NCBI GenBank assembly: GCA_023411715.1
Contig: JAEYOM010000076.1
Span: 14,733-78,732 of the forward strand
Source: Bacillota bacterium
GTDB lineage: Bacteria; Bacillota; Clostridia; Acetivibrionales; DTU013
Reading direction: 5' to 3'
DNA: 64,000 nt
Position 1 is the first letter of the stretch, and every line of letters begins with the position of its first letter. The position numbers were made by a program, and so were the translations under genes. The notes below the pieces were generated by a model. That model ran no database searches. It had not been told where the DNA came from and saw only the letters and a program-made list of their open reading frames with translations. Shown here piece after piece: positions 8,312-17,244 of this stretch.

Positions 8312-9009
8312 CAATCAGCCCCACCTGCTGCTTCTGCCACGCTGCCCAGCTTTTCCTTCACCAGCTGGAATTCATCCCTTGCGGCTTCTATTAGAGTCGG
8401 GTTTCTTCTAGCGTCCGGCGAACTTATCAGCCTGCTGAACCATTTAACGGCATCATCGAGATTACCTGCCCTGTAGTTCAATTCACCGATCATATACATG
8501 CAGGTATTCTCATCGAGCTTGTCCGCCGGGAATCTTTCCTTCTCGTAGGTTTCCGTATAATATCTGAGCGCATATTTGATAAACTCATGCTCTTTTTCAT
8601 CGTTCTTTATTCTGTAGAGCCATGCGATCCTCATACAGATCTTCGCGAGCTCGCTCGCTTTTGCACCGCGGGCCTCGTGGTTTATAAGCACGAGCTTGAA
8701 GGCTTCCAACGCGGTATCCACTGACCTTTCGCCGCTGAATGCCCTCTTTTTCCATCTCGGCGTTATCTTGGAGTTTACTGTATTTGCTTCCTTGACAGGT
8801 ATATCGAGGAATTTTTCCGACTGGGCCGCATACCCGCAGTTTTCGCATACCCAGACATCATAAAAAATCGGATTCAAATCTTCGTAATAAATGCAAAAAT
8901 CCGTATCCCGGCTTTTTACTTTACAACCCCTTGTCTTTACCTTCGTGACGTTGAATTTATTTGTACAGACCGGGCAGACAATTTCCTTATTGTAAAGATT
9001 CTCGTTCAT
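8311..9009 (-). CDS. DUF2225 zinc-ribbon/TPR-like protein
   Basis: A 232-residue protein matching the DUF2225 family of Firmicutes. CPVC near residue 12 and CENCGY near residue 55 form a likely zinc site. The C-terminal half (KYALRYYTETYEKERF, then CMYMIGELNYRAGNLDDAVKWF) reads as helical tetratricopeptide-like repeats. GAGGGG precedes the ATG. It is coupled to the AIR-synthase-like gene by a 1-base overlap, so the two products probably work together. No catalytic function is known to me for this family. Confidence 0.8.
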   Translation of the reverse strand: MNENLYNKEIVCPVCTNKFNVTKVKTRGCKVKSRDTDFCIYYEDLNPIFYDVWVCENCGYAAQSEKFLDIPVKEANTVNSKITPRWKKRAFSGERSVDTALEAFKLVLINHEARGAKASELAKICMRIAWLYRIKNDEKEHEFIKYALRYYTETYEKERFPADKLDENTCMYMIGELNYRAGNLDDAVKWFSRLISSPDARRNPTLIEAARDEFQLVKEKLGSVAEAAGGAD

Positions 9010-9054
9010 TTTGACCCCTCGTTTTCTTACGTTTTTTTTATTTATATAATAGCA

Positions 9055-10440
9055 TCAACCGCTGATACTTGACTGACTCAACCGATACTGGTCGCTGCTG
9101 ACCCTGATTATCCCCTGGATCGGCTTGTAATAATCTTCCGAAAGCTTTTCTCTCCATTCTAGACTGCCGTTTTTGTATGCTTCCCTATACACTATAACCC
9201 TGACTCCCCTGACCGCTTTTCGCTCCACTACCTTCTGTCCGTACGGCAGTGTGTAATCAAGTACTATCTCATCGGGCTTTGGCTTATAAACTCCGATAGT
9301 CTGAGTTTTTAATTTTATTACCAGTCCGTCGTCCCTTTTTTTGCCCAGCATGCTGATATACAGCCTGCTTCCGCTTACGTATGCCTTAAGAACGACCGGA
9401 TACCCGGAATCATTTACAAACCTGAAATCTATTGAGTTTTCATTGATCGTAGCATCTCTTCCGGGGCTAATATATGTCAGCGGTATGGAATGATGCGTGC
9501 GTTCAATCACATCGAGACCTGCAAGCAGCACCGTATTGTATAATGTCGAAGATACCTGACAGACACCTCCGCCTGTTCCCGGGACCAGCTCATTCTTAAA
9601 AATGATCGGGGCTTCCTTATAACCGTTATCCCGTGTTCTGGGCCCTAATATACCGTTCATCGAAAACGATTCCCCGGGCAGTAAAATCCTGTTGTTGATC
9701 CTGCTGCAAGCCAGTTTGATATTATCGGTCCTGTTGGTATCGTTTCTGTTGAATTGGGTACTGAAGCTCGATATGACTCCGTTGACCGCACTCAATTCAT
9801 CATAGGTAAGACGGGGTTTACGCTCGTCCACCTGTAATTCGATACTTCCGAAAATACCCTTACTTAATTGATTTTCTACCAATTCGATATTTCTGTCAAT
9901 ATCCAGGTCCCTGTAGTTAGATCCCTTTTTAATGCTTATTTTGCCCGCTTCGTATATAATTTCGGCATCTTTGGGTTTAGTATCTATCTCTTTTTTTATT
10001 TTGTGAAAAATAGACAGAAGCCGGTCACTGTCGTAACCTTCTCCTATGGTTATCTGGTGCCCGCTGTTTGCCAAAACCAGCGAATTATATACCTTTCTGA
10101 ATAAGCCGCCTTCCCTGCCGATATAATATGCCTGCTGCACAGCATCGTCTATATCGTAATGGTATCCTATATCTTCAGGTGTTATCGTCCATACGCGATC
10201 ACCGTACGAAAGCGTAATACGGCGGTCACCGCCGGCCTTGGCATGCTCCTCCGCCAGCATCTGCCTGGCATCCTGCGCAGTCATCCATGAAACATCCGTT
10301 TGTCCGATATGAACACCCTTTCTGATTGTGTCACCTGTGTATATTTGCGAAAGTATCAGCATGGCTGCGGCGCATAGGGCAACAACGACAGCTAAACTGA
10401 TGACGAAGACTTTAAGACCTTTTTTCATTGTATCAGACAC
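9055..10440 (-). CDS. VanW/YoaR-like membrane-anchored cell-wall protein
   Basis: About 461 residues. An N-terminal signal anchor (LKVFVISLAVVVALCAAAMLIL) is followed by a region resembling the peptidoglycan-binding domain of YoaR proteins (VSWMTAQDARQML, VWTITPEDIGYHYDIDDAV). Next comes the VanW domain, with LPGESFSMNGILGPRT, PGTGGGVCQVSSTLYN and ERTHHSIPLTYI. The tail (VLDYTLPYGQKVVERKAVRGVRV) resembles a G5 domain. I take the GTG at 10440, 9 bases after AAAGAGG. A TTG three codons upstream abuts the site and the downstream ATG is too far. VanW proteins occur near vancomycin-resistance genes, but no vanHAX gene is here; a cell-wall role is inferred. Confidence 0.82.
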   Translation of the reverse strand: MSDTMKKGLKVFVISLAVVVALCAAAMLILSQIYTGDTIRKGVHIGQTDVSWMTAQDARQMLAEEHAKAGGDRRITLSYGDRVWTITPEDIGYHYDIDDAVQQAYYIGREGGLFRKVYNSLVLANSGHQITIGEGYDSDRLLSIFHKIKKEIDTKPKDAEIIYEAGKISIKKGSNYRDLDIDRNIELVENQLSKGIFGSIELQVDERKPRLTYDELSAVNGVISSFSTQFNRNDTNRTDNIKLACSRINNRILLPGESFSMNGILGPRTRDNGYKEAPIIFKNELVPGTGGGVCQVSSTLYNTVLLAGLDVIERTHHSIPLTYISPGRDATINENSIDFRFVNDSGYPVVLKAYVSGSRLYISMLGKKRDDGLVIKLKTQTIGVYKPKPDEIVLDYTLPYGQKVVERKAVRGVRVIVYREAYKNGSLEWREKLSEDYYKPIQGIIRVSSDQYRLSQSSISG

Positions 10441-10516
10441 CAGCAACAACCTCTTTCAGAAATATTCCTTATTTATTATATTGTTGACTGGAGTGCCTGT
10501 ATTACATGTATGGTAA

Positions 10517-11710
10517 TTACTCGGTTACGAGTATAGTTTCGGTATCATTGATAGCTTTCTCCATCATTTCCTCGATCTGGAGAGCCTCCTCATATTTTTC
10601 GACTTCTCCGAGCTTTGGCCTCGTCTTCGGATGTTTTGCGACAAAAACCGTGCAACAGTCTTCATAAGGCAATATCGAGGTCTCGAACGTATCTATTCTT
10701 CTTGCGATATCTATTACCTCGTTCTTGTCCATACCGATCAGGGGCCTGAATACAGGCAGCTCGCATACCGCATTCGTGACAGCTAGGCTGTGCAGCGTTT
10801 GGCTTGCAACCTGTCCAAGGCTTTCGCCCGTTATCAGCGCCAATGCCCCGCTCTTCACGGCTACCCTTTCGGCGATCTTCATCATGACCCTGCGCATTAT
10901 AATGGTAAGGTGGTCCTCGGGACACTTATCGTTGATTTCCAGCTGTATCTCCGTAAACGGAACAATATGGAGCTTGATTCGGTAACAATAACGGGACAGT
11001 ATCTTTGCAAGCTCGATCACCTTATCCTTTGCTCTCTCGCTCGTATACGGATAGCTGTAAAAATGGACCGCCTCCAGCTCCATTCCGCGTTTTGCCATCA
11101 TCCAACCGGCCACAGGACTGTCAATGCCTCCCGAAAGCAGCAGGACCGCTTTTCCGTTCGTTCCGGTCGGAAGGCCCCCGTTCGAAGGGATGATATCACA
11201 ATATATATATGTACTTTCACGAACTTCAACGTAAAAAATAAAGTCGGGATGGTGTACATCGACCTTGAGTACGGGAATGTTCTCGAGCAGGTAACCTCCG
11301 AGCTCGGCGCTGATTTCCGGCGACTGCATCGGAAAATGCTTGTCTCCTCTCTTTGCTTCCACCTTGAACGCGATAGTCCCGCTCTTACCTTTCTTTATCA
11401 GTGAATCAACGTACTCCCTTGCCAACGAAAGCGAGCGCTTTGTGATCTCGTCGAAATCGGACGGGAGCTTGCGCGCGATACTTAGTGAAACGATCCCGAA
11501 AACCTTTACCAGCCTCGCGACAGCTTCGTCGTAATCGAAGCTTTCCTCATGCGGCTCTATGTATATCCTTGCCTGAGAACGTTTTATATCGACTTTGCCA
11601 AGACCATACAATGACTTTTTTATGTTGTTCATCAGCTTTTCTTCGAAAACCGGTCTGTTGAGCCCTTTTAATATGATCTCGCCGTACCTTACAAGAATAA
11701 CCTTATCCAT
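10517..11710 (-). CDS. thiI: ThiI tRNA 4-thiouridine synthetase
   Basis: A 397-residue protein with a THUMP domain at the N-terminus and a PP-loop (LLLSGGIDSPVAGWMMAKRG) in the middle. It adenylates U8 of tRNA and transfers sulfur. The rhodanese domain of the E. coli enzyme is absent, as is usual in Firmicutes. EDCCTVF near the C-terminus keeps candidate catalytic cysteines. The start at 11710 has AAAGGAGG five bases upstream; the frame opens 13 codons earlier inside the intercistronic element. The dedicated desulfurase gene precedes it, as in the B. subtilis nifZ-thiI pair. Confidence 0.93.
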   Translation of the reverse strand: MDKVILVRYGEIILKGLNRPVFEEKLMNNIKKSLYGLGKVDIKRSQARIYIEPHEESFDYDEAVARLVKVFGIVSLSIARKLPSDFDEITKRSLSLAREYVDSLIKKGKSGTIAFKVEAKRGDKHFPMQSPEISAELGGYLLENIPVLKVDVHHPDFIFYVEVRESTYIYCDIIPSNGGLPTGTNGKAVLLLSGGIDSPVAGWMMAKRGMELEAVHFYSYPYTSERAKDKVIELAKILSRYCYRIKLHIVPFTEIQLEINDKCPEDHLTIIMRRVMMKIAERVAVKSGALALITGESLGQVASQTLHSLAVTNAVCELPVFRPLIGMDKNEVIDIARRIDTFETSILPYEDCCTVFVAKHPKTRPKLGEVEKYEEALQIEEMMEKAINDTETILVTE

Positions 11711-11723
11711 TACATCCTCCTTT

Positions 11724-11764
11724 GGATGTTTACATGAAATGCGCGCCATTGGCGATAAACATCC
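11724..11764 (-). repeat. Intercistronic palindromic element, copy 1 (before thiI)
   Basis: Arms GGATGTTT (11724-11731) and AAACATCC (11757-11764) are perfectly complementary. They enclose an inner hairpin CGCCA-T-TGGCG (11744-11754). The thiI Shine-Dalgarno lies directly beyond the lower arm and the desulfurase stop codon overlaps the upper arm. Related copies sit before hfq and pyrK. Confidence 0.75.
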
Positions 11765-12930
11765 TACCTAATTTTATATCTCCTATTGATGTCGATGATC
11801 GGAATTATCTCTTTTAACGCATCGACAGTCTGATCAATTTCATCCTGTGTATTTAGTCCCGAAAGGCTGAACCTGATCGCGCCGTCAGTCAGAGCAGCCG
11901 GAACGCCCATAGCTGTAAGCACATGGCTTCTAGTATTCTTATGGGAGGAGCAGGCTGAGCCCGTCGATACGAATATTCCCTTCTGCTCAAGATGGTGCAG
12001 CAGTACTTCTGCCCTGACATTTGCAAATGAGATGTTTATGACATAGGGAGAGGCATTTTCAGGGGAATTTACGCGATGCTCGATTCCGGAACCGGCAAGC
12101 GTTTCGATGAAGCGCTTCTTTAAATTGCAAACTTCATCGTAATTGGCTTCCAGTTTTTCGAACGTCATTTTTGCAGCAAGCCCGAAGCCTGCAATGCCGG
12201 GCACATTTTCCGTACCTGAGCGCATAAGGGCCTCCTGTCCGCCCCCGTAAAACAGCGGTTTTATCCTGATACCGCGCGATACGTATAAAGCGCCCACACC
12301 CTTTGGTCCATGTATTTTATGTGAGCTTAACGACATAAGCCCGATCCCTGATTTCCCGGGCAGGACCCTTATCTTGCCGTATGCCTGTACGGCATCAGCA
12401 TGTATAACTGCCTGCGGGTTCAATTCGTCGCGTATCGCCGCTATCTTATCCAGCTGCTGTATAGTGCCGGTTTCGTTATTTACAAGTATCAGGCTGATTA
12501 AAGCAGTCTCGTCAGTTAATCTGTTTCTCAGTTCCTGAAGGTCGATCAGTCCTTTTTCATCGACGCCTATATAGTCTACGCTGTAACCCTGCTCATCAAG
12601 ACGGCGATATGTTTCCATTACCGACGGATGCTCAATCCTGGTAGTGATGATGTGCTTTCCCTTTCTCGGATTAGCGTCAAGGTAGCCTCTTACAGCCAGG
12701 TTATTCGATTCGGTACCGCCTGAAGTAAAGTATATTTCCCTGGGTTCGGCCCCCAAGGAATCAGCGATTTGCTTCCTTGCCGAGCTGACAAGCTTTTCTG
12801 CTTCTATCCCTTTTATATGAAGCGACGAAGGGTTGCCGTACTTGTTTCCCGCAGCATCGGCCATTAATGCTGTCACGTCGTCATATTGTCTTGTTGTTGC
12901 ACTGTTGTCCAGGTATATTTCCTTTTGCAT
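11764..12930 (-). CDS. Cysteine desulfurase (NifS family), second copy, partner of ThiI
   Basis: A 388-residue PLP-dependent desulfurase. The PLP lysine is in SSHKIHGPKG and the persulfide cysteine in STGSACSSHKN. FTSGGTESNNLAVRG forms the PLP-phosphate loop. It differs clearly from the copy at 625-1809 and precedes thiI, like B. subtilis NifZ, which gives sulfur to ThiI for s4U8 of tRNA. The ATG at 12930 follows GAAGG by 8 bases; an upstream in-frame GTG has no ribosome site. Confidence 0.92.
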   Translation of the reverse strand: MQKEIYLDNSATTRQYDDVTALMADAAGNKYGNPSSLHIKGIEAEKLVSSARKQIADSLGAEPREIYFTSGGTESNNLAVRGYLDANPRKGKHIITTRIEHPSVMETYRRLDEQGYSVDYIGVDEKGLIDLQELRNRLTDETALISLILVNNETGTIQQLDKIAAIRDELNPQAVIHADAVQAYGKIRVLPGKSGIGLMSLSSHKIHGPKGVGALYVSRGIRIKPLFYGGGQEALMRSGTENVPGIAGFGLAAKMTFEKLEANYDEVCNLKKRFIETLAGSGIEHRVNSPENASPYVINISFANVRAEVLLHHLEQKGIFVSTGSACSSHKNTRSHVLTAMGVPAALTDGAIRFSLSGLNTQDEIDQTVDALKEIIPIIDINRRYKIR

Positions 12931-13021
12931 TTGATTTACCTTCGCTCCGATCACAGTCGCCCCGTTCCCTTCCTTCGAGGGATAGCGGGCAGCTCATTAC
13001 CGACAATGAATATTATGTTAT

Positions 13022-13049
13022 ATTATACCATGATCTATCATGGTATAAT
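13022..13049. repeat. 28-bp perfect palindrome with extended -10 motifs on both strands
   Basis: ATTATACCATGA (13022-13033), TCTA, TCATGGTATAAT (13038-13049): perfect 12-bp arms. Each arm reads TGGTATAAT outward, an extended -10 promoter element on each strand. The decamer ATTATACCAT recurs at about 13146-13155. Confidence 0.8.
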
Positions 13050-13050
13050 T

Positions 13051-13103
13051 GCGCATCGCCGTTTGCCATCAATATATTCAAAGGCAAATTATCGGCGGCG
13101 CAT
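13051..13103. repeat. Long interrupted inverted repeat
   Basis: GCGC, CGCCG and TTTGCC on the left (13051-13066) face GGCAAA, CGGCG and GCGC on the right (13083-13102). Several short complementary blocks are in consistent nested order. It lies between the two perfect palindromes. Confidence 0.5.
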
Positions 13104-13120
13104 AAATTCCGCCGGAGGCG

Positions 13121-13151
13121 TATAATAGCCTTACCTCGTAAGGCTATTATA
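13121..13151. repeat. 31-bp perfect palindrome, 14-bp arms
   Basis: TATAATAGCCTTAC (13121-13134), CTC, GTAAGGCTATTATA (13138-13151). The stem has no U-tract on either side, so it is not a normal terminator. It lies just upstream of the SLH-GH18 promoter. Confidence 0.8.
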
Positions 13152-13170
13152 CCATATTTCCCCTCAGTTG

Positions 13171-13200
13171 TTGCAGTTATTCATTTCATTATGGTAGAAT
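13171..13200 (+). promoter_or_regulatory. Promoter of the SLH-GH18 gene
   Basis: TTGCAG (13171-13176), 18 bases, TAGAAT (13195-13200) preceded by TGG, an extended -10. The start codon follows about 50 bases later. Confidence 0.55.
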
Positions 13201-13250
13201 TATGATGAATTATGTAATGTTATGAAATAAATTTTAATGTGAGGATTAAA

Positions 13251-15038
13251 ATGATAAAAAAATATATAAGCGTGATCTGTTGTTTTGTATTATGTGTCTT
13301 TGTTTTAGGTTTCTCCGCGTCAACTTATTCGGGGTATTTGGCGCAAAGCGCTCCTGTTTCTTCTGATCAGCCGTTTTCAGATGTTCCGGGAAACAGCCCT
13401 TATTTTAATGATATCGCCGAGCTCCGAAGTCTTGGCATTACGGACGGGATAGGAAACAACCGGTTCGGTTACGGCAAGACCATATCAAGGGGCGAATTCC
13501 TGACTCTGCTTGTCAAGCTTATGGACTGGAAACAGGTGAACCCTAAAAAAGGTTCATTTACGGACAATCAGGATTCCAAAAAAACCTGGTACATATCTGT
13601 AGAAACAGCGCTGGCAAATGGCGTTATCACAAAAAGCTCTGCGCGCATAAGGCCCACTGATCCTATTACACGCGAAGAAGCAACGGTTATGGCAGTGAAT
13701 TCACTTGGCTGGGGAAACCTTGCAGGGAAGCTGTCCTACCTCGGAACCTTATACAAGGACGTCAAAACAAATCTGGGCTATATAACGATGGCCCGGGATT
13801 TCGGTATTATCGATCCTACCAATTACTTGAATCCTTCGGGAAAGCTTCTGAAGGAGCAGGCCGCACAAATGCTGATAAGGATACATAATGCTCGTCTCAG
13901 GCCTTTAAAGGATCTAAACGCCTTCTACGCCATCAGCTCCTCCTCACAGCAGGACAAGATACCTGAGCTTACATCTTTAGGGTTTGGCTGGAGCGCTCTC
14001 AGTTACGATGCCAAAAGCAAACATGTGGTTATAAACACCTCACATAATGCTATGGGATATAACGACTATTATCTGCCGACAGGCTTTTCCGAGCGCCTGA
14101 CGTTCGCCAAGGAGTCCGGCGTGCCCGCAATGCTGATGCTTTATGCAACTCAGGATAATAAAATGACCGATCCTGTAACCGGCGCTAAAACAGGCATACC
14201 CGAATATATCCTGACCAATGCCCAGGAGCGCAGTTCAGTCATTTCCGAAATCGCGGCTTCGGTGAAAGAAATAGCAAACGGCAGCGAAACAGGAACCTTT
14301 GACGGTGTAGTCATAGATTTCGAAGGCCTGCGCGGAGATAAGCTCAAAAAAGCCTTTAATAATTTTTTAAAGGAACTTAAAACAGAACTCGATAAGGACG
14401 GTAAAAAGCTTTATGTGGCAGTCCAGCCGCTTATCAACAAAAAATACAGCTCCTCCTGTTTCGACGGTTATGATTACAGAACGATAGGTACGTATGCCGA
14501 CAAAGTCATCCTGATGGCGCATGATTTTGGAGCTAAGAAGCTTTCAGCGGCCGATATGGCAAGGGGCTTCGTTTTAACTCCTCCCACGCCTATCGAAAGC
14601 ATTTATTATGCGCTTGAAAAAATCACGGATGCAAAGACCGGCGTTCAGGACAAAAGCAGGATAATGCTGCAGATATCCTTCGACTGGACCGTCTGGCAGA
14701 GAAAGAACGGAAAGACGATCAACTCGGCGGCGGAAAAATTTAACCTGGAAAACTTCATGGATTTGTTGAATACAAATAAAAAAATTACATACCTTTATGC
14801 AAAGGATTATGAAAATCCGTATATTAAATACATAGATGCAAAAACGGGTTATGAAAACACGGTATGGTATGAAAACTCTGTAAGCGTTATGAAGAAGGCC
14901 GACCTTGCCAGGCTTTTCGGCATACAGGGTATTTCATTGTGGCGGCTTGGCACGATACCGGATTATCAGCCCGCCGATGGTAAAGACTTTGATATGGATG
15001 TATGGCAAAGCATACTTGATGAAGTGGAGAAAGATTAG
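13251..15038 (+). CDS. Secreted S-layer-anchored glycoside hydrolase (SLH + GH18-like)
   Basis: About 595 residues. A signal peptide (ISVICCFVLCVFVLGFSAS) is followed by three SLH-like motifs between roughly residues 42 and 215 (FSDVPGNSPYFNDIAELRSLGIT, then WYISVETALANGVIT, then YITMARDFGII). The C-terminal half resembles GH18/YaaH-type hydrolases. D351-G-V-V-I-D356-F-E358 matches the DxxxDxE catalytic motif, with E358 the acid. Likely substrate is peptidoglycan or another N-acetylglucosamine polymer; anchoring is probably by SLH binding to the wall polymer. GAGG precedes the ATG at 13251; a GTG four codons upstream overlaps that site. The next gene starts directly at its stop codon. Confidence 0.83.
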   Translation: MIKKYISVICCFVLCVFVLGFSASTYSGYLAQSAPVSSDQPFSDVPGNSPYFNDIAELRSLGITDGIGNNRFGYGKTISRGEFLTLLVKLMDWKQVNPKKGSFTDNQDSKKTWYISVETALANGVITKSSARIRPTDPITREEATVMAVNSLGWGNLAGKLSYLGTLYKDVKTNLGYITMARDFGIIDPTNYLNPSGKLLKEQAAQMLIRIHNARLRPLKDLNAFYAISSSSQQDKIPELTSLGFGWSALSYDAKSKHVVINTSHNAMGYNDYYLPTGFSERLTFAKESGVPAMLMLYATQDNKMTDPVTGAKTGIPEYILTNAQERSSVISEIAASVKEIANGSETGTFDGVVIDFEGLRGDKLKKAFNNFLKELKTELDKDGKKLYVAVQPLINKKYSSSCFDGYDYRTIGTYADKVILMAHDFGAKKLSAADMARGFVLTPPTPIESIYYALEKITDAKTGVQDKSRIMLQISFDWTVWQRKNGKTINSAAEKFNLENFMDLLNTNKKITYLYAKDYENPYIKYIDAKTGYENTVWYENSVSVMKKADLARLFGIQGISLWRLGTIPDYQPADGKDFDMDVWQSILDEVEKD

Positions 15039-16874
15039 TTGAAAGCAGGTTATCTTTCGATCAAAATAATGAATTGGTTCAACCGGCTGTTTCAGAGGGA
15101 ATTGTTTGTCTACGGCGCAGTGGTTCTTGCTGCAGGCATTGCATATTGCGACAGCTTCTTTGTTCCGTTTCTGCTCGATGATTTCGGTTCTATCTCCAAC
15201 AACTACTCCATACACAGGTTGTTCGATTTTCCCGGCATGTGGCAATTTTACTCAAACAGGATTGTACTTTATTTCACTTTATCGATAAATTACGCCATAC
15301 ACGGTACCTGCGAAGGCGGCTATCACGCAGTCAATCTTTTAATACACGCACTTAACGGGATCCTGTTCTATATGATCCTCAAAAAGCTGTTCGCCCTTCC
15401 ATATTTTAAGGGAAAGCTGATTTCAAGGTATTCCAGCGTTATTTCCACATTTGCCGCGGTATTGTTCGTTACCCACCCCTTGCAGATCAACGCCGTAACT
15501 TACATAATACAGAGAACCGCTTCGCTTGCAGCGACGTTTTATCTATTGGCTATCCTGTTTTTCCTTGAGTACAGGGTCAAAAACAAGTGGTATCATTTAC
15601 TGCTGACTGTTCTGTTCACCGTAATAGCCATGTTTACAAAGGAAAATACGATCACGATACCTTTCATGCTCCTGCTTATCGAAGTGATGTTTTTCCTCAA
15701 GGATGGGAAAACCACCTGGAGAAAAAGAATTCTTGTTTTCCTGTTGATTTTTGCCACAGTGCCTATAATACCCGGTACGAATCTACTGTTTCACGGATAC
15801 AGCCAGAGTGACCCGAACGTGAACTTCAAGGCCAGCACTTCCATGGACCGGTTCCAATATTTCTACACCCAGCTTAACGTCATACTTTTGTACATACGAC
15901 TCCTTTTCGTGCCGCTGGGCCAGGTTTTCGACTACAGCAACGATTATCCGATATCCGTTACCATTTGGGATAATCAATCGTACATATCACTGGTTGTCCT
16001 TTTGCTCGCAGCCGCGTTTGCCGTATATACATGGAAAAGAAACCGACTCGTATCGTTCGGCATACTTTGGTTCTTCATCGGCCTCGCAGTGGAATCGAGC
16101 TTCATATCCATCAAGGATGTTTACTTCGAGCACAGGCTTTATTTCCCTCTTGCCGGTTTTATAATGTTTCTTACAGGTATGATAACTTACGAACGAAAGC
16201 GTAGATTCCGGCACATCCAGCTCATCAGGAAGACAATACTTAAAAATCCTGTCGCTTGGCTGCTTGTATTGTTTCTATGCCTTACTCCCGTATATATCGG
16301 ACTTACGATTTACAGAAACTATATATACGGGACTTCGATACGTCTCTGGAGCGATACCGTAAAAAAGGCTCCAGGCAGCGACAGGGCTCATAATTCACTG
16401 GCCACAGGCTACCTTAACGGATATGATGAAAAAAAGATGAACACGGAATATCTGGACCTTGCTGAAATCGAGTATAAAAAAGCAATATCCATGAATAATG
16501 CGAACAGCACGGCCCACACTAACCTTTCAAAGGTATACCTTCTTAAAAAGGATTATGATAATTGCATTTCCGAGGCGAATAAGGCATTGATGTTTTCGAA
16601 ATCAGAGTATGCTGAATTCAATCTTGGCTCCGCATACGAAAAGCTCGGCAGAAAGGACGATGCATTGAAAGCGTTCCTGAAAGGCTACGAATTCAATAAA
16701 CACAGTTCATTTATCGTTAAGGCTGTTGCAGATACGTATTATGATATGAAAGATTACCGTAATGCTAAGAAATACTATAAAGAATATATTGAGCTCAACA
16801 ATAAGTCAAAGAATACAAGTATTAAAAAACGTTTGGAAGAGATAGAAAGCAACCTGAGTCTAAGCACAAAATAG
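15039..16874 (+). CDS. Polytopic membrane protein with C-terminal TPRs (TMTC/GT-C-like)
   Basis: A 611-residue protein with about ten hydrophobic spans up to residue 430, then three to four tetratricopeptide repeats. The loop motif FLLDDFGS and the blocks THPLQINAVTYIIQRTASLAA, TKENTITIPFMLL and EHRLYFPLAGF are typical of GT-C-fold, O-mannosyltransferase-like proteins fused to TPRs. It may glycosylate exported proteins, but donor and acceptor are unknown. The TTG start touches the stop codon of the SLH-GH18 gene, with GGAG 9 bases upstream, so the two are translationally linked. A downstream ATG at 15069 has no ribosome site. Confidence 0.7.
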   Translation: MKAGYLSIKIMNWFNRLFQRELFVYGAVVLAAGIAYCDSFFVPFLLDDFGSISNNYSIHRLFDFPGMWQFYSNRIVLYFTLSINYAIHGTCEGGYHAVNLLIHALNGILFYMILKKLFALPYFKGKLISRYSSVISTFAAVLFVTHPLQINAVTYIIQRTASLAATFYLLAILFFLEYRVKNKWYHLLLTVLFTVIAMFTKENTITIPFMLLLIEVMFFLKDGKTTWRKRILVFLLIFATVPIIPGTNLLFHGYSQSDPNVNFKASTSMDRFQYFYTQLNVILLYIRLLFVPLGQVFDYSNDYPISVTIWDNQSYISLVVLLLAAAFAVYTWKRNRLVSFGILWFFIGLAVESSFISIKDVYFEHRLYFPLAGFIMFLTGMITYERKRRFRHIQLIRKTILKNPVAWLLVLFLCLTPVYIGLTIYRNYIYGTSIRLWSDTVKKAPGSDRAHNSLATGYLNGYDEKKMNTEYLDLAEIEYKKAISMNNANSTAHTNLSKVYLLKKDYDNCISEANKALMFSKSEYAEFNLGSAYEKLGRKDDALKAFLKGYEFNKHSSFIVKAVADTYYDMKDYRNAKKYYKEYIELNNKSKNTSIKKRLEEIESNLSLSTK

Positions 16875-16897
16875 GCTTCAAGGCTTCAAGGCTTCAA
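16874..16897. repeat. Three exact copies of GGCTTCAA
   Basis: An 8-bp unit is repeated three times, starting in the last base of the stop codon of the TPR membrane gene. No hairpin or T-run accompanies it. Confidence 0.85.
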
Positions 16898-16924
16898 GCT
16901 TTATATTTCTTTCTACACTGCCGT

Positions 16925-17209
16925 TCAAACAGGCATTTTCAGGACATCACCCTCATATATGACGCTATCATCGATATTATTCGCTTTTTTAACCTCTTTT
17001 ATATAAACGCGCAGGTCTTTTCCGTTATTGTATTCCCTCGCAATATCCCAAAGTGTATCTCCCCGCTCTACTACCACCGTCCTGTACGTTTCCGCAGTAT
17101 CGGCTCCCTGTACCGTGGCGGCAAACGTAAGCGAAGTTACGGCAATAGTGACCAGTATAACAAATATGTAGAATCTCCTGCGATTTACCAATTTGAATTT
17201 TCTGTTCAT
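16925..17209 (-). CDS. yneA: YneA-like SOS cell-division inhibitor (LysM protein)
   Basis: A 94-residue protein with a basic N-terminus, one membrane span (FYIFVILVTIAVTSLTFAA) and a C-terminal LysM domain (TVVVERGDTLWDIAREYN...IYEGDVLKMPV). It is divergent from lexA with LexA boxes in its promoter, as in B. subtilis yneA-lexA. YneA delays septation during DNA damage and acts from outside the membrane. AGGAGG precedes the ATG. Sequence similarity alone would only say LysM protein; the function rests on context. Confidence 0.82.
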   Translation of the reverse strand: MNRKFKLVNRRRFYIFVILVTIAVTSLTFAATVQGADTAETYRTVVVERGDTLWDIAREYNNGKDLRVYIKEVKKANNIDDSVIYEGDVLKMPV

Positions 17210-17225
17210 AATGAAGCCTCCTACA

Positions 17226-17237
17226 GAACATCTGTTC
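17226..17237. promoter_or_regulatory. LexA box 1
   Basis: GAACATCTGTTC, a perfect GAAC-N4-GTTC site, extended to a 16-bp palindrome by flanking CA/TG. It lies downstream of the yneA -10, between the promoter and its ribosome site. Confidence 0.92.
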
Positions 17238-17244
17238 TGTGTTT

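Noticed and set aside
9055..10440. Vancomycin-resistance determinant
   Set aside because: VanW-domain proteins are widespread in Firmicutes; no vanH, vanA-type ligase or vanX is present.
16874..16920. Terminator of the TPR membrane gene
   Set aside because: Three GGCTTCAA copies are present but they do not form a stable stem followed by T residues.
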